Assembly: GCF_002482385.1 (NCBI RefSeq)
Contig: NZ_DLFW01000047.1
Span: 330,405 to 394,404, forward strand
Source of the DNA: Dysgonomonas sp. UBA7710
GTDB lineage: Bacteria; Bacteroidota; Bacteroidia; Bacteroidales; Dysgonomonadaceae
Length of the DNA: 64,000 nt
Direction of reading: 5' to 3'
Of this stretch, positions 1-9,729 are shown in pieces. Every line of letters starts with the position of its first letter. Position 1 is the first letter of the stretch. Position numbers and translations under genes: made by a program. Under the pieces are notes generated by a model. That model saw only the letters and a list, made by a program, of their open reading frames with translations. It made no database searches and had not been told where the DNA came from.

Positions 1-2049
1 CTCAGCAGCAGCCCCATTACCCCAATCGTAAATAGTGAATTCACCTATACCTATCCCATCCTTACTTGTCCGGCCGTCGTGCCCGTAGTTTTCCATCGTA
101 AAGCCATAGTCTTTTTCATTGAAGAATGGCCAGACTCTTTCCCATTGCTCTTTGGCTAAAGGATTTTCTGGACAATACATCATTGAGAATGAAGCCCGGA
201 TCGCAGATAAACCCCGCTCTTTGTATTCTTTTTTATTCAGCAGTTTTCCATATTGAAGAATCGTTTCGGCAAAAAGGCTTTGACGAGAGTCATTCCATTC
301 TCCGTCTGCATTCATTACACCAAATCCACCCACTGCATTTACATAAATATAGGGAGGCTGCCATACGGTTTGTGTCATAAGCATCTCATCAAGTGTGCGC
401 TGACCAAGTTTGAGATATTCCTTATTCTTAGTTATTCTATAGCTTTCGAGAAGAGCTTCCGCTGTCCAAAAGATAGAAAAATTACATTGCTTGTACATAT
501 TGTTCCTCTCCACTTTCTTCCCTACCCACTCCGGTGTTCCCAGACGGCAACATGACCAGTACGTTTCAAAATCCTCCCACCGTCCGACAGGCACAATCTC
601 CTTACATACAGCGTCTATCGCTCTTAATGCAGATGAACGATATTTTTCGATTTTAGTCAACTCATACAGCTTGAGCAAGAAAGTAACGCTCATTGATGTC
701 TCCGGCGAATCGTTAAGATATTCCATCGGTTCCAGAGTTTCCAGATCGAGCCATCCCGGGAAGAAACCTTTTGCATCCTGCTTTTTTAATAAGGCGTCTG
801 CGTATTTCCGGGTATATTCCAGTAACCGTTCATCTTTCTCTAATTCTTCATACCAACGCAGCATCAGGGTAGCAGTCCAACTCATATCCAGAATATGGAA
901 AGGAGATTTCCGGGCATCCCAGGTGTATGGATTTCTATTGGAGTTTCCCCAATAATAAGTATCCCAGCCTTTCGAACGATTATATTGCTTCCCTTCAGTT
1001 TCTACCGTTTCCATCTCCGTACCGATCAACCCATAGAAAAAACCTTCTTTCATGCGAGCGGCCAAAGCTAATTCTTTTGAGAGTAGCGCCTTATTCAATA
1101 GTTCCTTATCGCCTTTGCGACGGGCATAACGATACAATCCACTTGCCGAACGCAAAGAACTAAACCATGCCTGATTCCATATCGACCGAAACTCCCTCTC
1201 ATTTATTCTGCCGGGGTAATTAGGGCTTTGAGTTGTATTTACGATAAACACCGGAGCACCCACTTTCTTGTCACCTAACATAAATTCTTGCCAAACGGCA
1301 TCTTTCCATGTATTAAATGCCCAGTTATAAGTGTAATCAACATAAGGTTCCAAATCTCCTTTTACCGGATTTCCTTCTTCATATAGTTTCTTTCCCCAAT
1401 TTGTCCAGAAGAACTTTAACGGTCGGCGAAAAGGGTTTTCCAGATCTTCCTTATCTGTATATTTCATCAGATAAAAGCCGAATTCAACCCTCCCCTTAGG
1501 ATATACTGCTCCTTCTTTGCGCTCATAGATAACATGTCCTGATACAAGTGTTTCACTCATACCTATTATAAGCTTATTTTCCGGAGCGATCATATCCATA
1601 TACCATCGTGTAGGAGTTCCATTTTTCATTATATTGATATCCGGTATTACAGCCAGCCCTTGCTTATTATCGGTCACTATCATAGCAGGACTACGAAAAA
1701 CATGTTGATCGATAATATTCTTCTCTCCGGGAGTAATATGAGGGGCCCAATTAAAGTCAGGGATAAACGCAGGCTGTATCGTTAGTTGCCAGTCATCTTG
1801 CTTGATTTCGGCAGACAAATCAAAGATAAGCCTGACATGAATCAAGCCTCTGTCTATATTCTTTATTTCCTGCTGCGGTTTAATCGAACCTAAACGATCA
1901 AACTTGATACTGTGAATTACTTCCTGAAATTCTTTTGGAAGTTTTTTCATCTCTAACAATTCTTCACTTAATACCTTAACAGGGAAAAAAAGACTTGAAA
2001 TAAAAGATAGAAAGCCGACAACTAACAAATAATACATTTGTTTATTCAT
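1..2049 (-). CDS. Secreted helical-barrel (six-hairpin-like) protein, unknown family, 3' end cut by window edge
   Basis: The frame is open from an ATG at 2049 to base 1, giving 683 codons with no stop, so the C-terminus lies outside the window. Residues 1-23 form a hydrophobic signal sequence (YYLLVVGFLSFISSLFF). About 150 residues that look like beta-sandwich follow. The rest is helix-rich, with repeated aromatic motifs (NQAWFSSLRSASGLYRYAR, DMSWTATLMLRWYEE, TYWSCCR), as in the (alpha/alpha)6 barrels of glycosidases and lyases. I could not assign a CAZy family. The SCC motif recalls the cysteines of GH127, but the surrounding residues do not match. It is the last visible gene of the LacI/FucP/GH172/GH116 operon, 41 nt downstream of the DUF6786-like gene, so a role in sugar release or processing is inferred from context. 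Confidence 0.75.
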   Translation of the reverse strand, partial: MNKQMYYLLVVGFLSFISSLFFPVKVLSEELLEMKKLPKEFQEVIHSIKFDRLGSIKPQQEIKNIDRGLIHVRLIFDLSAEIKQDDWQLTIQPAFIPDFNWAPHITPGEKNIIDQHVFRSPAMIVTDNKQGLAVIPDINIMKNGTPTRWYMDMIAPENKLIIGMSETLVSGHVIYERKEGAVYPKGRVEFGFYLMKYTDKEDLENPFRRPLKFFWTNWGKKLYEEGNPVKGDLEPYVDYTYNWAFNTWKDAVWQEFMLGDKKVGAPVFIVNTTQSPNYPGRINEREFRSIWNQAWFSSLRSASGLYRYARRKGDKELLNKALLSKELALAARMKEGFFYGLIGTEMETVETEGKQYNRSKGWDTYYWGNSNRNPYTWDARKSPFHILDMSWTATLMLRWYEELEKDERLLEYTRKYADALLKKQDAKGFFPGWLDLETLEPMEYLNDSPETSMSVTFLLKLYELTKIEKYRSSALRAIDAVCKEIVPVGRWEDFETYWSCCRLGTPEWVGKKVERNNMYKQCNFSIFWTAEALLESYRITKNKEYLKLGQRTLDEMLMTQTVWQPPYIYVNAVGGFGVMNADGEWNDSRQSLFAETILQYGKLLNKKEYKERGLSAIRASFSMMYCPENPLAKEQWERVWPFFNEKDYGFTMENYGHDGRTSKDGIGIGEFTIYDWGNGAAAE

Positions 2050-2090
2050 AACTATTATATTGTTGTATTCCTCTTATATATACTGTTTTA

Positions 2091-3332
2091 TTAAAATGCA
2101 TTGGTAATATCATCTATAGAAACTCCAAGCAGTTTTTCCGTTATTTTTGTCAAATGAGCAGGTTCTCCCACAAAATGGAATACATTATGATTATGAACCT
2201 GGGACTCATTTGGTTTGAGGAAAGCGGCCGGGGAGCAGCTCTCCACTTCCAGGAAAGGCCCCATAATACTGCCATCTTCAAGAGGTCCATCGTTATATGC
2301 ATTCATAGCATCCCCAACAAGCGGATCTTTCGAAGGATTCCATTCCTGATTAAGATAAGTAGCACCTTTTTCCACATCGAAAGTAGTGATAGTCAATCTA
2401 TTCAATTCAGGATCATAATTTCCGGCAATACCTTTTGTCCTGAATGAATTCAAACCTAATTTTCCCCGCTGAGCACCATCTGTCTTCAGATAGAGCGTTT
2501 CTTCTTTTACAGTTAATCTGCCGGCAGGAATTTCTCCGAAATAATCACTGGTCACGATTTTACCCATCGTTTTTTCATCACCCTTATTAAATGGAATAAT
2601 AGTTACAGCTTTTGGTGCCGGGATAAACATATCCAATATCCATGTAGAAATCGTACCCGTAGCTTTAGTCCATTCAAAATCATTTTTATTGGTAATAATA
2701 TTCCGGGTACTATATGCTACATATTTGACTTCATCAGCTAACCGGATACCTAGCAGGGACTTTATTTGCTCTCCATCTAATAATTCGACAGTACGGTCTA
2801 CATTCAACTTAAATTGCGTTCCAAGAAAGTTTTTTACTTCCATTTCTTTTTTCATAACAACCCGTTGGCCAGTTGCCGAAATCAATTCCCATGGTTCTAT
2901 ATCAATAGGCTTAGGTGTATGCCAGTTATCATAGATCTGCTCCTTTCCCTTTTCGAAATAGACAGAGTATTTTCCGCCTTCAGGACCAAGCCAAAAACGA
3001 TTTTCGCCTCCATAGCCATTCATATGTTCATCAGGAACAGCCTGTTCGAAAGCTTTATAGCCTATAAAACCCAGACTCCTGCCCCTTGGCCCGTCAACAG
3101 TACTGGTAAATACTTTTGCCTGATATTTGGGAGAGACGATTACCTGAGCATCATTATCCCCTTTCAGTATTACCAAACTGTCTTTTTCAGACAGATAATT
3201 CAGATCGTATCCGAATGTCCCTTTTTCATAATTTTCCATAGCGGTTTCTTTTCCCTTCTTGTTAGAATTAGCACAACTGAACAATAGGCCTAAAGCCAAA
3301 ATCAGGGCTATAAATTGACTGATTTTAATCAT
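2091..3332 (-). CDS. DUF6786-like lipoprotein
   Basis: 413 residues. The N-terminus has a signal peptide ending in a lipobox (GLLFSC), so the protein should be lipid-anchored. The mature part is mostly beta-strand with motifs such as DNDAQVIVSPKYQAKVFTS, GPEGGKYSVYFEKG and NEWNPSKDPLVGDA-type loops. This matches my memory of the Bacteroidota family DUF6786, which is often found beside glycoside hydrolases and has a galactose-mutarotase-like or supersandwich look. The start is only 4 nt after the stop of the upstream GH116 gene, so the two are almost certainly co-translated. No catalytic residues can be named. A carbohydrate-binding or auxiliary role is inferred from the operon; the family name is tentative. 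Confidence 0.6.
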   Translation of the reverse strand: MIKISQFIALILALGLLFSCANSNKKGKETAMENYEKGTFGYDLNYLSEKDSLVILKGDNDAQVIVSPKYQAKVFTSTVDGPRGRSLGFIGYKAFEQAVPDEHMNGYGGENRFWLGPEGGKYSVYFEKGKEQIYDNWHTPKPIDIEPWELISATGQRVVMKKEMEVKNFLGTQFKLNVDRTVELLDGEQIKSLLGIRLADEVKYVAYSTRNIITNKNDFEWTKATGTISTWILDMFIPAPKAVTIIPFNKGDEKTMGKIVTSDYFGEIPAGRLTVKEETLYLKTDGAQRGKLGLNSFRTKGIAGNYDPELNRLTITTFDVEKGATYLNQEWNPSKDPLVGDAMNAYNDGPLEDGSIMGPFLEVESCSPAAFLKPNESQVHNHNVFHFVGEPAHLTKITEKLLGVSIDDITNAF

Positions 3333-3336
3333 ATTA

Positions 3337-5916
3337 TTATTTTTTTATATCTATTTGGTGATGTCTTCCCGAAACCAGACACTCCTGAATGTCGATTTCT
3401 CCGTATTTAACCTCCAGAAATGGCTTTCCATTTTTCAATCCCACATTCGCAAATCCGGTATCAGTAGAGAGAAAAGACACAAAATCATCCCCGATCCGGG
3501 AGTCGAAATAAATTGTCTTATCTACTGCATCGTAGCGGATACCGGTCAGTCCCTCCAAAAGAGCATAACTCGCCATTGCACGGGCATACCATGCTCCACA
3601 TTCATATTCATTGAAAGGATTACGTATTTCTCCACTATAACGGTCACGGCATGCACGCACTATTTCCAAACCTTTCTCAACTTCGCCCTCGAACATCAGA
3701 TGTGCTGCAACCTGATATTCAATACCTGTCCACACCTCATCACTATATACAAACGGGAGTTTAGGTTTACCTCCTTTCGGCCAGGAGCAGAGAAGCAGGC
3801 CACCTTCATTACCCATTGCAAACGTTGGGCGTTGAGGGTTCGCGTGTTCGCGTAAATCATGTTTCAGGTTATATTTATGCACGGCATTCAAGTGACTCGT
3901 AACTTTCGTTTTATCTATTATCTCAGGCATTCCGCATACAATTGACATCCACGAACCTAATATACCATCTGACAAACAGCCCTTGCCGTATTGATATTTA
4001 GGACCTTCTGCTTCCAATATTTTAAGAGCTTCATCCGAATAGCCCGAATTAAATGCCTGTACTTTGGTCGGATCGTCCGCATTCAAACCTTTCCATTGTA
4101 TATTCTGAATAAAATATTCGCCATCGAAAAGCTTTGTTTCCATATATACTTTACTCTTGTCCATCAGCGCTTCATAACGTGAAATATCTTCTCCCAAATA
4201 TTTTCCCATCAAACATATCGCCTGTAATGCTCCGGTATAGAAACTCGTAATCATACCATCAGCTCCCCAGAATTCAATATCGTAGGTATTATGATGAGGC
4301 TCTTCTATCGCCCCTACTTCACGCGGGTCCCATGTCCTGATACAGTAGTCCATACTTGCTTTTACGAAAGGGTACATTTCTTTGAGCCAATTATTATCAC
4401 CCGATATACGCCATTCGCGATAGACCTTCATGATACCGCCGAGTTGTCCGTCCGCTGCCGAATGGAAATCGTGAATAACAGGACGTATAGGCAAATTGCT
4501 CCGGAATACCTGATGGCCTTCCTTATTTTGGCCTGCATAATATTCTGTCTCCCGCAATGTGCGTTCCATTGCCGGAAACAAATGAGGCACTGCCTGCGCA
4601 TAATTCCAAACATGTGTACAGGAACCATGGCACGATCCCCAGGTATCTCCACATCCTTCCCAATTCCACATACGTCCATCATATTGGCGGAAGACTGTCG
4701 GAGATTTTAATATTGTAAGATTAGCAGTAACGGCTTCAACCACTTCCGCAGGAAGCGTACTATTATAAAAAGCCTCTGTAAATAGCTTAGTCTTTGATTT
4801 TAGATCATTATAGTTTTTAAGCCAGTAAGCAGAAACTTCTTTTATATTCTCAAATTTATTACTATACCATGGACGGTAATTCCCATCCCCTTTATTATCA
4901 TAAGGATAGCATTTTGTTGTACCATCTGTGCATTCAGGGATATTTGGATAGTCCGATCCGGATTTAGGATCTCCGCCTATGCGCAGATTAGAGTAAGGTA
5001 CATACCAAGCCATATAGAGTTTTACTGTTTTAACTTCTCCGGGTTCCAGTTTCACGGGAACAAACAATGACGCTCCGGTAGCCCCCTCTAATTCGGGTGG
5101 ATTGTTTTCTATTGTTCCTGTAACGACATTATTCCAACAGATAGTCAGCGGGTCAAACCACCCTCCTCTGAACCAGTTATGATTTACCTTAGTTTCAGGA
5201 TCATCAGTAAATATAGCAAACTCACCCTGATGGAAAGGTTCATCCCCGGCTCCGGACTGGTATAGAATAAAGCCATTTTCGTGTGATTTTATACAAGAGG
5301 TACCTTTCCCGTGTACATACATAAAATTGCGTGTATTGTACGAAAAAATTGCTTCGATGACAGTATCGCCTGTATTTTTGAATTCATACTCCAATCCCCC
5401 TACCGGCAGACTCGAGTTATCAGCATCTGTAGGGATAAATGGATTCCATGCGTTTATTTTTACATCCACAGGCATTTGATCGTCTTTCAACTCTATTTCG
5501 GCAAATGGAAAACGAGCAGTAAAGGTATTTTCCTTATAACGGGGTAGCCCCCATGTCCCACCTCCACCTAAAGCAGAGAGCGGCATTCCAAACTTTTTCC
5601 AGTCAGGGACCTGACCTTCTAAGATTTTGGTTGTATTGTTGACATCTTTTATATGAAGGGCCGCAAACATGGCAGGTTCATGAAAAACCTCTGGACGATG
5701 CCGCAACGACATATTTGATATCGCACCACTTCCTTCGAGACAAAACATCCCTGTTCCCATTCCCCCTATCGGGAAGGCAATCCGGTTTGTATAATCTCCT
5801 GTATATTTTTCATTATAGATTCTGGATCGTTCCCTATTACTTTTCTGAGTACAGCAAGTAAGAGATGCCAGCCCAATCACAGCCATACATAACAGGCTAT
5901 GGTGTACTTTTTTCAT
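3337..5916 (-). CDS. GH116 family beta-glycosidase (GBA2-like), lipoprotein
   Basis: 859 residues with a signal ending in a cysteine cluster (LASLTCC), consistent with a lipoprotein. The N-terminal beta domain begins with RIAFPIGGMGTGMFCLEG, a glycine-rich signature of GH116. The C-terminal DUF608 (alpha/alpha)6 domain carries HNTYDIEFWGADG around residue 548, YSDEVWTGIEYQVAAHLM around 725 and NPFNEYECGAWYARAMASY near the end, all family hallmarks. Known members are retaining beta-glucosidases, beta-xylosidases or N-acetylglucosaminidases, so the exact substrate is open. It sits downstream of GH172, across a 221-nt gap holding a strong hairpin and an operator-like site, and directly upstream of the DUF6786-like gene. 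Confidence 0.88.
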   Translation of the reverse strand: MKKVHHSLLCMAVIGLASLTCCTQKSNRERSRIYNEKYTGDYTNRIAFPIGGMGTGMFCLEGSGAISNMSLRHRPEVFHEPAMFAALHIKDVNNTTKILEGQVPDWKKFGMPLSALGGGGTWGLPRYKENTFTARFPFAEIELKDDQMPVDVKINAWNPFIPTDADNSSLPVGGLEYEFKNTGDTVIEAIFSYNTRNFMYVHGKGTSCIKSHENGFILYQSGAGDEPFHQGEFAIFTDDPETKVNHNWFRGGWFDPLTICWNNVVTGTIENNPPELEGATGASLFVPVKLEPGEVKTVKLYMAWYVPYSNLRIGGDPKSGSDYPNIPECTDGTTKCYPYDNKGDGNYRPWYSNKFENIKEVSAYWLKNYNDLKSKTKLFTEAFYNSTLPAEVVEAVTANLTILKSPTVFRQYDGRMWNWEGCGDTWGSCHGSCTHVWNYAQAVPHLFPAMERTLRETEYYAGQNKEGHQVFRSNLPIRPVIHDFHSAADGQLGGIMKVYREWRISGDNNWLKEMYPFVKASMDYCIRTWDPREVGAIEEPHHNTYDIEFWGADGMITSFYTGALQAICLMGKYLGEDISRYEALMDKSKVYMETKLFDGEYFIQNIQWKGLNADDPTKVQAFNSGYSDEALKILEAEGPKYQYGKGCLSDGILGSWMSIVCGMPEIIDKTKVTSHLNAVHKYNLKHDLREHANPQRPTFAMGNEGGLLLCSWPKGGKPKLPFVYSDEVWTGIEYQVAAHLMFEGEVEKGLEIVRACRDRYSGEIRNPFNEYECGAWYARAMASYALLEGLTGIRYDAVDKTIYFDSRIGDDFVSFLSTDTGFANVGLKNGKPFLEVKYGEIDIQECLVSGRHHQIDIKK

Positions 5917-5994
5917 AGATACAGTCTCGTTAAATTAAGGACGATGAATATACCTTTATAGAAGGTATCAAAAAGACATTAAGAGTAGATTATA

Positions 5995-6021
5995 ATAAGC
6001 CTTCAGGGCTTATACGTTTTT
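5995..6021 (-). promoter_or_regulatory. Small hairpin overlapping an operator-like site upstream of GH116
   Basis: ATAAGCC (5995-6001) pairs perfectly with GGCTTAT (6007-6013) across a 5-nt loop. It overlaps TTATACGTTTTT (6010-6021), one of five copies of the CG-centred near-palindrome proposed as the LacI operator. The 12-mer GCTTATACGTTT (6008-6019) is repeated exactly at 8606-8617, in front of the transporter gene. It lies about 95 nt upstream of the GH116 start, so it could control a secondary promoter for GH116 and the genes after it. The operator assignment is inferred. Confidence 0.4.
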
Positions 6022-6084
6022 GTTTTCTTACTTATTATCTTAAGAGAGACAAAGAAATATCTTATATATATTCCAGAACAGAAT

Positions 6085-6120
6085 CTAAAGGGGGAGGATA
6101 AGGCTTACATCCCCCTTTAG
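6085..6120 (-). terminator. Intercistronic hairpin after GH172
   Basis: A perfect 11-bp stem, CTAAAGGGGGA (6085-6095) with TCCCCCTTTAG (6110-6120), encloses a 14-nt loop. It begins 17 nt after the GH172 stop on the minus strand. The sequence after the stem is only modestly U-rich, so it may be a partial terminator or an mRNA processing or stabilising element that lowers expression of GH116 relative to GH172. Confidence 0.5.
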
Positions 6121-6137
6121 ATAAATAACCTAAATTA

Positions 6138-7298
6138 TTAATTAACCTCTAAATCCTGCCAACCCGGTAATTTCGGAAATTTAGCATGTGGTTCACTCTG
6201 ATACCAAAAAACAACTGAAGATATATCCGATTTTTGAGGCAGGTAACGTCCCCCTGCTCTCCAACCCAAATCTTGAATTGTTATTTTGAGATCTTTTTCG
6301 AAACGTACAGGATCCGCTATGTGCCATCTATACATACCGAAGCGTTGCTGGGAACGGTAAGTTCCATCGGGACGAATAACCTGATGTAATCCTGCATAAG
6401 GCGTACAAAACTCTTTATACTGTCCTTCACGGTCAAAATTGTAAGATCCACAGAAATAATCTTCCGCGCCGGTACCGCAAATAGTAGGGTATTTAGTATC
6501 TCCATCCATAAAGAATTTTATTTCTCCTTCGCCCCACCATCCATTATTATTTACTCCCTGAGCCATATATGTACCCACGTAATGTCCTTTTCCTTTAACT
6601 CCGTCAATCATTGTATAATCTGATGTTTCATTGTAATGTGTACGACGGAATTGCGCATGGAAGTACCCTGCATCAGCCGGAACATCAGTCAGTGTATAGT
6701 CGACTTGATAATAAAGTACCATCGCATCTTCCGGATTGACATTTTCCATTGTGATCTTACATTTCTTACGGAAAGGCATTGTCCAGTAACAATTGAATGC
6801 GCTTCCCGGATTAACGCATATGGCCAATGAGCTTAAAGGAGCATAAACACCCCATCCCATACCGAAAAAGTCTCCAACAGGACATTCTACCGATGGTTCT
6901 TTTTCATCGTCCCAATAAAAGCGCAGAATAGAAAAACGCCAGTTGCCTGTAGGTGTCATCCAAATATGCTGGATTGCCCCAGGGCCTTCAATCTCAGCTA
7001 ATGTAAATGTTTCGCCGGGTGCTATATGAACATACGGATTAACTTTCCATGTTTGCCCGAGATCCCGAGCAGCATGGTGTGCATTCGCTACATTCCGTTT
7101 ATCTCCCTGCATAGCCGGATCAGCCATTCCTCCTTTACCCTTCTCTCCTGTAAAATTTTCCGGGCTGATAGAACGTGTTTTTGCATTAGATAGCCGATGC
7201 AGATTACTCATATCCACACCAAGACCGTTAAACGCTTCTTGCGAGAATAAAAGCTGCGTTATAATAAAAAGACTAATTAGAAAACAAGTTTTTTTCAT
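6138..7298 (-). CDS. GH172 family (DUF2961) glycosidase, secreted
   Basis: 386 residues. A signal peptide ends near residue 20 (LISLFIITQLLFSQ), so it is exported, probably to the periplasm. The DUF2961 fold is recognisable from GPGAIQHIWMTPTGNWR, GDFFGMGWGVYAPLSS and GTGAEDYFCGSYNFDREGQ (around residues 275-285). DUF2961 proteins are now GH172, whose described members act on fructose anhydrides and alpha-D-arabinofuranosides as multimers. The glutamate in GAEDYF is the conserved acidic residue I would expect to be catalytic. Length is normal for the single-domain members. The gene lies 36 nt downstream of the transporter gene in the same operon. Confidence 0.85.
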   Translation of the reverse strand: MKKTCFLISLFIITQLLFSQEAFNGLGVDMSNLHRLSNAKTRSISPENFTGEKGKGGMADPAMQGDKRNVANAHHAARDLGQTWKVNPYVHIAPGETFTLAEIEGPGAIQHIWMTPTGNWRFSILRFYWDDEKEPSVECPVGDFFGMGWGVYAPLSSLAICVNPGSAFNCYWTMPFRKKCKITMENVNPEDAMVLYYQVDYTLTDVPADAGYFHAQFRRTHYNETSDYTMIDGVKGKGHYVGTYMAQGVNNNGWWGEGEIKFFMDGDTKYPTICGTGAEDYFCGSYNFDREGQYKEFCTPYAGLHQVIRPDGTYRSQQRFGMYRWHIADPVRFEKDLKITIQDLGWRAGGRYLPQKSDISSVVFWYQSEPHAKFPKLPGWQDLEVN

Positions 7299-7334
7299 GG
7301 TATTTTATTTTTAGATAATAATTGAAAGTTCGGT

Positions 7335-8582
7335 TTAATTTTTTGCCGGCTTATAGCCATGTAAGCCAAAATATAAAATAAATAAGAAACATGCGAGCGG
7401 GATAAAAAAACCGATAGCCATATTTTCCTCACCTAATGCACCCATTATAATCGGAGAAAACGCACCTCCTGCAACAGCCATGGTTAAGAATGACGCGGCA
7501 CGCTTTGTGTGCTCGCCCATTTTCACAAGCCCTAATGCATAAATCGTAGGAAACATAATGGACATGAAAAAGAAATTAATGTATAGGGCATATAAAGATA
7601 TCTTCCCTAAAGAAAGAATAACCAGAACCATTGATATAGTACACATTAAAGCATAAAGAGACAAAATATGCTGAGGTTTGAATTTTGCCATAATAAAACT
7701 CCCCGACAGTCTGCCAATCATAAATAAAAGCATGCCTCCGAACGACAATAACTGGGTAGCCTCTATTTTTGATATATTATGATCCTGCTCCATCACATAA
7801 TTGATAAAAAAACCAAATATTCCCGATTGCGCCATCATATATGCGACCAAAGCCGCTATCGCTAACACAAAATGCCGATGCTGAAATAAAGGTATGGCGT
7901 TATCATGTCCGGGTTCGGCAATTTCCTGAACAACTTCTTCATCGGACTCCTGTATATCCGGAAGTTTGACAAAAAAGAACAATACTGTAATAACCAATGT
8001 ACAAATACCAAGCAGAATATAAGGCTTTGTTAAGGCTAATGTATCACCTTCTTCTGCACCGAAAATAAGAGCACCTCCGATAAGTGGGCCAAGAATCCAC
8101 CCCAATCCGTTTAACGACTGGGACAAATTGAGCCGCTGCGCGCCACGTTCTTTCGGCCCTAACACTGTTGAATAAGGATTTGCCGCAGTTTCAAGAAAGC
8201 ATAACCCGCACGCAACAACAAACAGTGCTATAAAAAACGGGTTGGCCGAATGAAGATAGGCCGCCGGAAGAAAAGAAAAGGATCCTACGGCGTAAATCAA
8301 TAAGCCAAATATAATCCCCTTTTTATATCCAAAACGGCGCATGAACATGCCTGCGGGAACACTCATAAGACCGTATGCTATATAGGTAGAAAATTGCACA
8401 AACCCCGATTGGGCCTTGGTCATAGTAAACGCTTCCTGAAAATGTTTATTCAAAACATCAAGTAACCCATGGGCAATTCCCCACATTAAAAACAGGCTAC
8501 TAACCAGAATAAAAGGGATCAAATAACTCCCTCCGCCGGGTGAGGCAAACAATGATAATTTCTTTTTTTTGTGTTTTTCCAT
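7335..8582 (-). CDS. FucP-like sugar:H+ symporter (MFS)
   Basis: 415 residues with about 12 hydrophobic segments. Family motifs of the FucP/GlcP group of MFS sugar transporters are present: FLMWGIAHGLLDVLNKHFQ in helix 1, GAxRLNLSQSLNGLGWILGPLIGG in the middle and LETAANPYSTVLGPKE. These inner-membrane proteins import monosaccharides such as L-fucose, glucose or galactose with protons. The gene is immediately downstream of lacI and upstream of GH172, so it probably imports the sugar released by this operon's enzymes. The substrate cannot be fixed from sequence. An operator-like site lies about 26 nt upstream of its start. Confidence 0.88.
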   Translation of the reverse strand: MEKHKKKKLSLFASPGGGSYLIPFILVSSLFLMWGIAHGLLDVLNKHFQEAFTMTKAQSGFVQFSTYIAYGLMSVPAGMFMRRFGYKKGIIFGLLIYAVGSFSFLPAAYLHSANPFFIALFVVACGLCFLETAANPYSTVLGPKERGAQRLNLSQSLNGLGWILGPLIGGALIFGAEEGDTLALTKPYILLGICTLVITVLFFFVKLPDIQESDEEVVQEIAEPGHDNAIPLFQHRHFVLAIAALVAYMMAQSGIFGFFINYVMEQDHNISKIEATQLLSFGGMLLFMIGRLSGSFIMAKFKPQHILSLYALMCTISMVLVILSLGKISLYALYINFFFMSIMFPTIYALGLVKMGEHTKRAASFLTMAVAGGAFSPIIMGALGEENMAIGFFIPLACFLFILYFGLHGYKPAKN

Positions 8583-8607
8583 TATAGTATTATTAATAAA
8601 AATATGC

Positions 8608-8619
8608 TTATACGTTTAA
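8608..8619. promoter_or_regulatory. Candidate LacI operator before the transporter gene
   Basis: TTATACGTTTAA is a near-perfect 12-bp palindrome centred on CG (5 of 6 half-site positions match). CG-centred palindromes are the usual binding sites of LacI-family repressors. It lies in the 72-nt gap between the regulator and the transporter gene. Related copies occur at 6010, 9745, 10053 and 33984 (reverse). Confidence 0.45.
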
Positions 8620-8654
8620 CTAAAAATAAAAAAAATTTATCTTTTCTATTTTTG

Positions 8655-9656
8655 TTAATTTTCTCCGGGAACCACTATATTCGTTTGTAGGGTTACGCTT
8701 TCCACAATTTTATATTTTGGGTTCTCTATATATTTGAATAATATATCCAGAGTCCTTTCCCCCAATTCCTTCACAGGCTGCTCTATACAAGTAATATCTA
8801 TATCTGCAAAAATATACTCATCAGGATTATCTATACTTACATATTTCAAATCGCGATAATTATCAAATTCTCTCAACGCAATTAATGACTGTACTCCCAC
8901 CCTGTTGGTCGCAAAAACAACAGAATCGACCTTCTTATCCATCAATGCAGCTATAGCCTGCTTCACATTTTCTTCAAAATTCTCGAATGAGACAGAACGA
9001 ACAAGATCACCATCAACAGCAACACCATTCATTTCTAAAGCTTTCGCATAACCTTCATATCTCTTCTTTATATTCGGCAAATTAATATTATAAGCCATAA
9101 AACCGATACGCTTACAACCCTGCTCCAACAGGATATTAGTCAATTGAAAAGAAGCCCCTATATTATCAATCTGAATAGAACTTACGGGCAAGCCTTCGAT
9201 ACCTCTATCCACTGAAACCACCGGCACTTTACGCTTTACAAGTTCCATCATAGCCTTTTCGCTATCCTGAGGTGGCACTACAATTATACCATCGACATTT
9301 TTTTCTATAAAAAGATGAATAAGACTTTCAAATTTGACACTCGACTCATCAGAACTACCGAACATAACCTGATACCCCTTTACCTCCGCAATATTTTCAA
9401 TATGCCTGGCCAGTTTCGCAAAGAAAGGATTGGATATATCGGCAACAATCAAGCCAAGAGTCTTTGTCTTCCCTGTACGCAAGCTTCTTGCGGCCATATT
9501 AGGCCTATAGTTCATTTCAATTGCAGCCCGGCGAACTTTTTCTGCAACTTCCTTCCCAATACGGGAATCTTTGTCTTTTTCATTCAAAACCAAAGAGACC
9601 GTAGCACTGGACACTCCTAATTTTTCTGCAATATCTTTTATAGAAACTCTAGCCAT
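8655..9656 (-). CDS. LacI-family transcriptional regulator
   Basis: 333 residues. The N-terminal helix-turn-helix (VSIKDIAEKLGVSSATVSL, residues 4-22) is classic LacI. The hinge is NMAARSLRTGKTKTLGLIV, and the rest is a periplasmic-binding-protein-like sensor domain (DISNPFFAKLARHIE, KNVDGIIVVPPQ, DNIGASFQLTNILLEQGCKRIGF). Such proteins repress sugar operons until an effector sugar binds. It is the first gene of the operon that also holds the transporter, GH172 and GH116, and has a textbook Bacteroides promoter upstream with an operator-like sequence in the spacer, suggesting autoregulation. Confidence 0.92.
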   Translation of the reverse strand: MARVSIKDIAEKLGVSSATVSLVLNEKDKDSRIGKEVAEKVRRAAIEMNYRPNMAARSLRTGKTKTLGLIVADISNPFFAKLARHIENIAEVKGYQVMFGSSDESSVKFESLIHLFIEKNVDGIIVVPPQDSEKAMMELVKRKVPVVSVDRGIEGLPVSSIQIDNIGASFQLTNILLEQGCKRIGFMAYNINLPNIKKRYEGYAKALEMNGVAVDGDLVRSVSFENFEENVKQAIAALMDKKVDSVVFATNRVGVQSLIALREFDNYRDLKYVSIDNPDEYIFADIDITCIEQPVKELGERTLDILFKYIENPKYKIVESVTLQTNIVVPGEN

Positions 9657-9729
9657 AAATCTATTTTACCTAATCGATTCCACAGGGTTTTTGCACTCTT
9701 AAATAAACTAATAACGACAACCCATGATG

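Noticed and set aside
126..1499. Several plus-strand frames in the first 1.5 kb
   Set aside because: They are shadows of the minus-strand gene that is open from 2049 to base 1.
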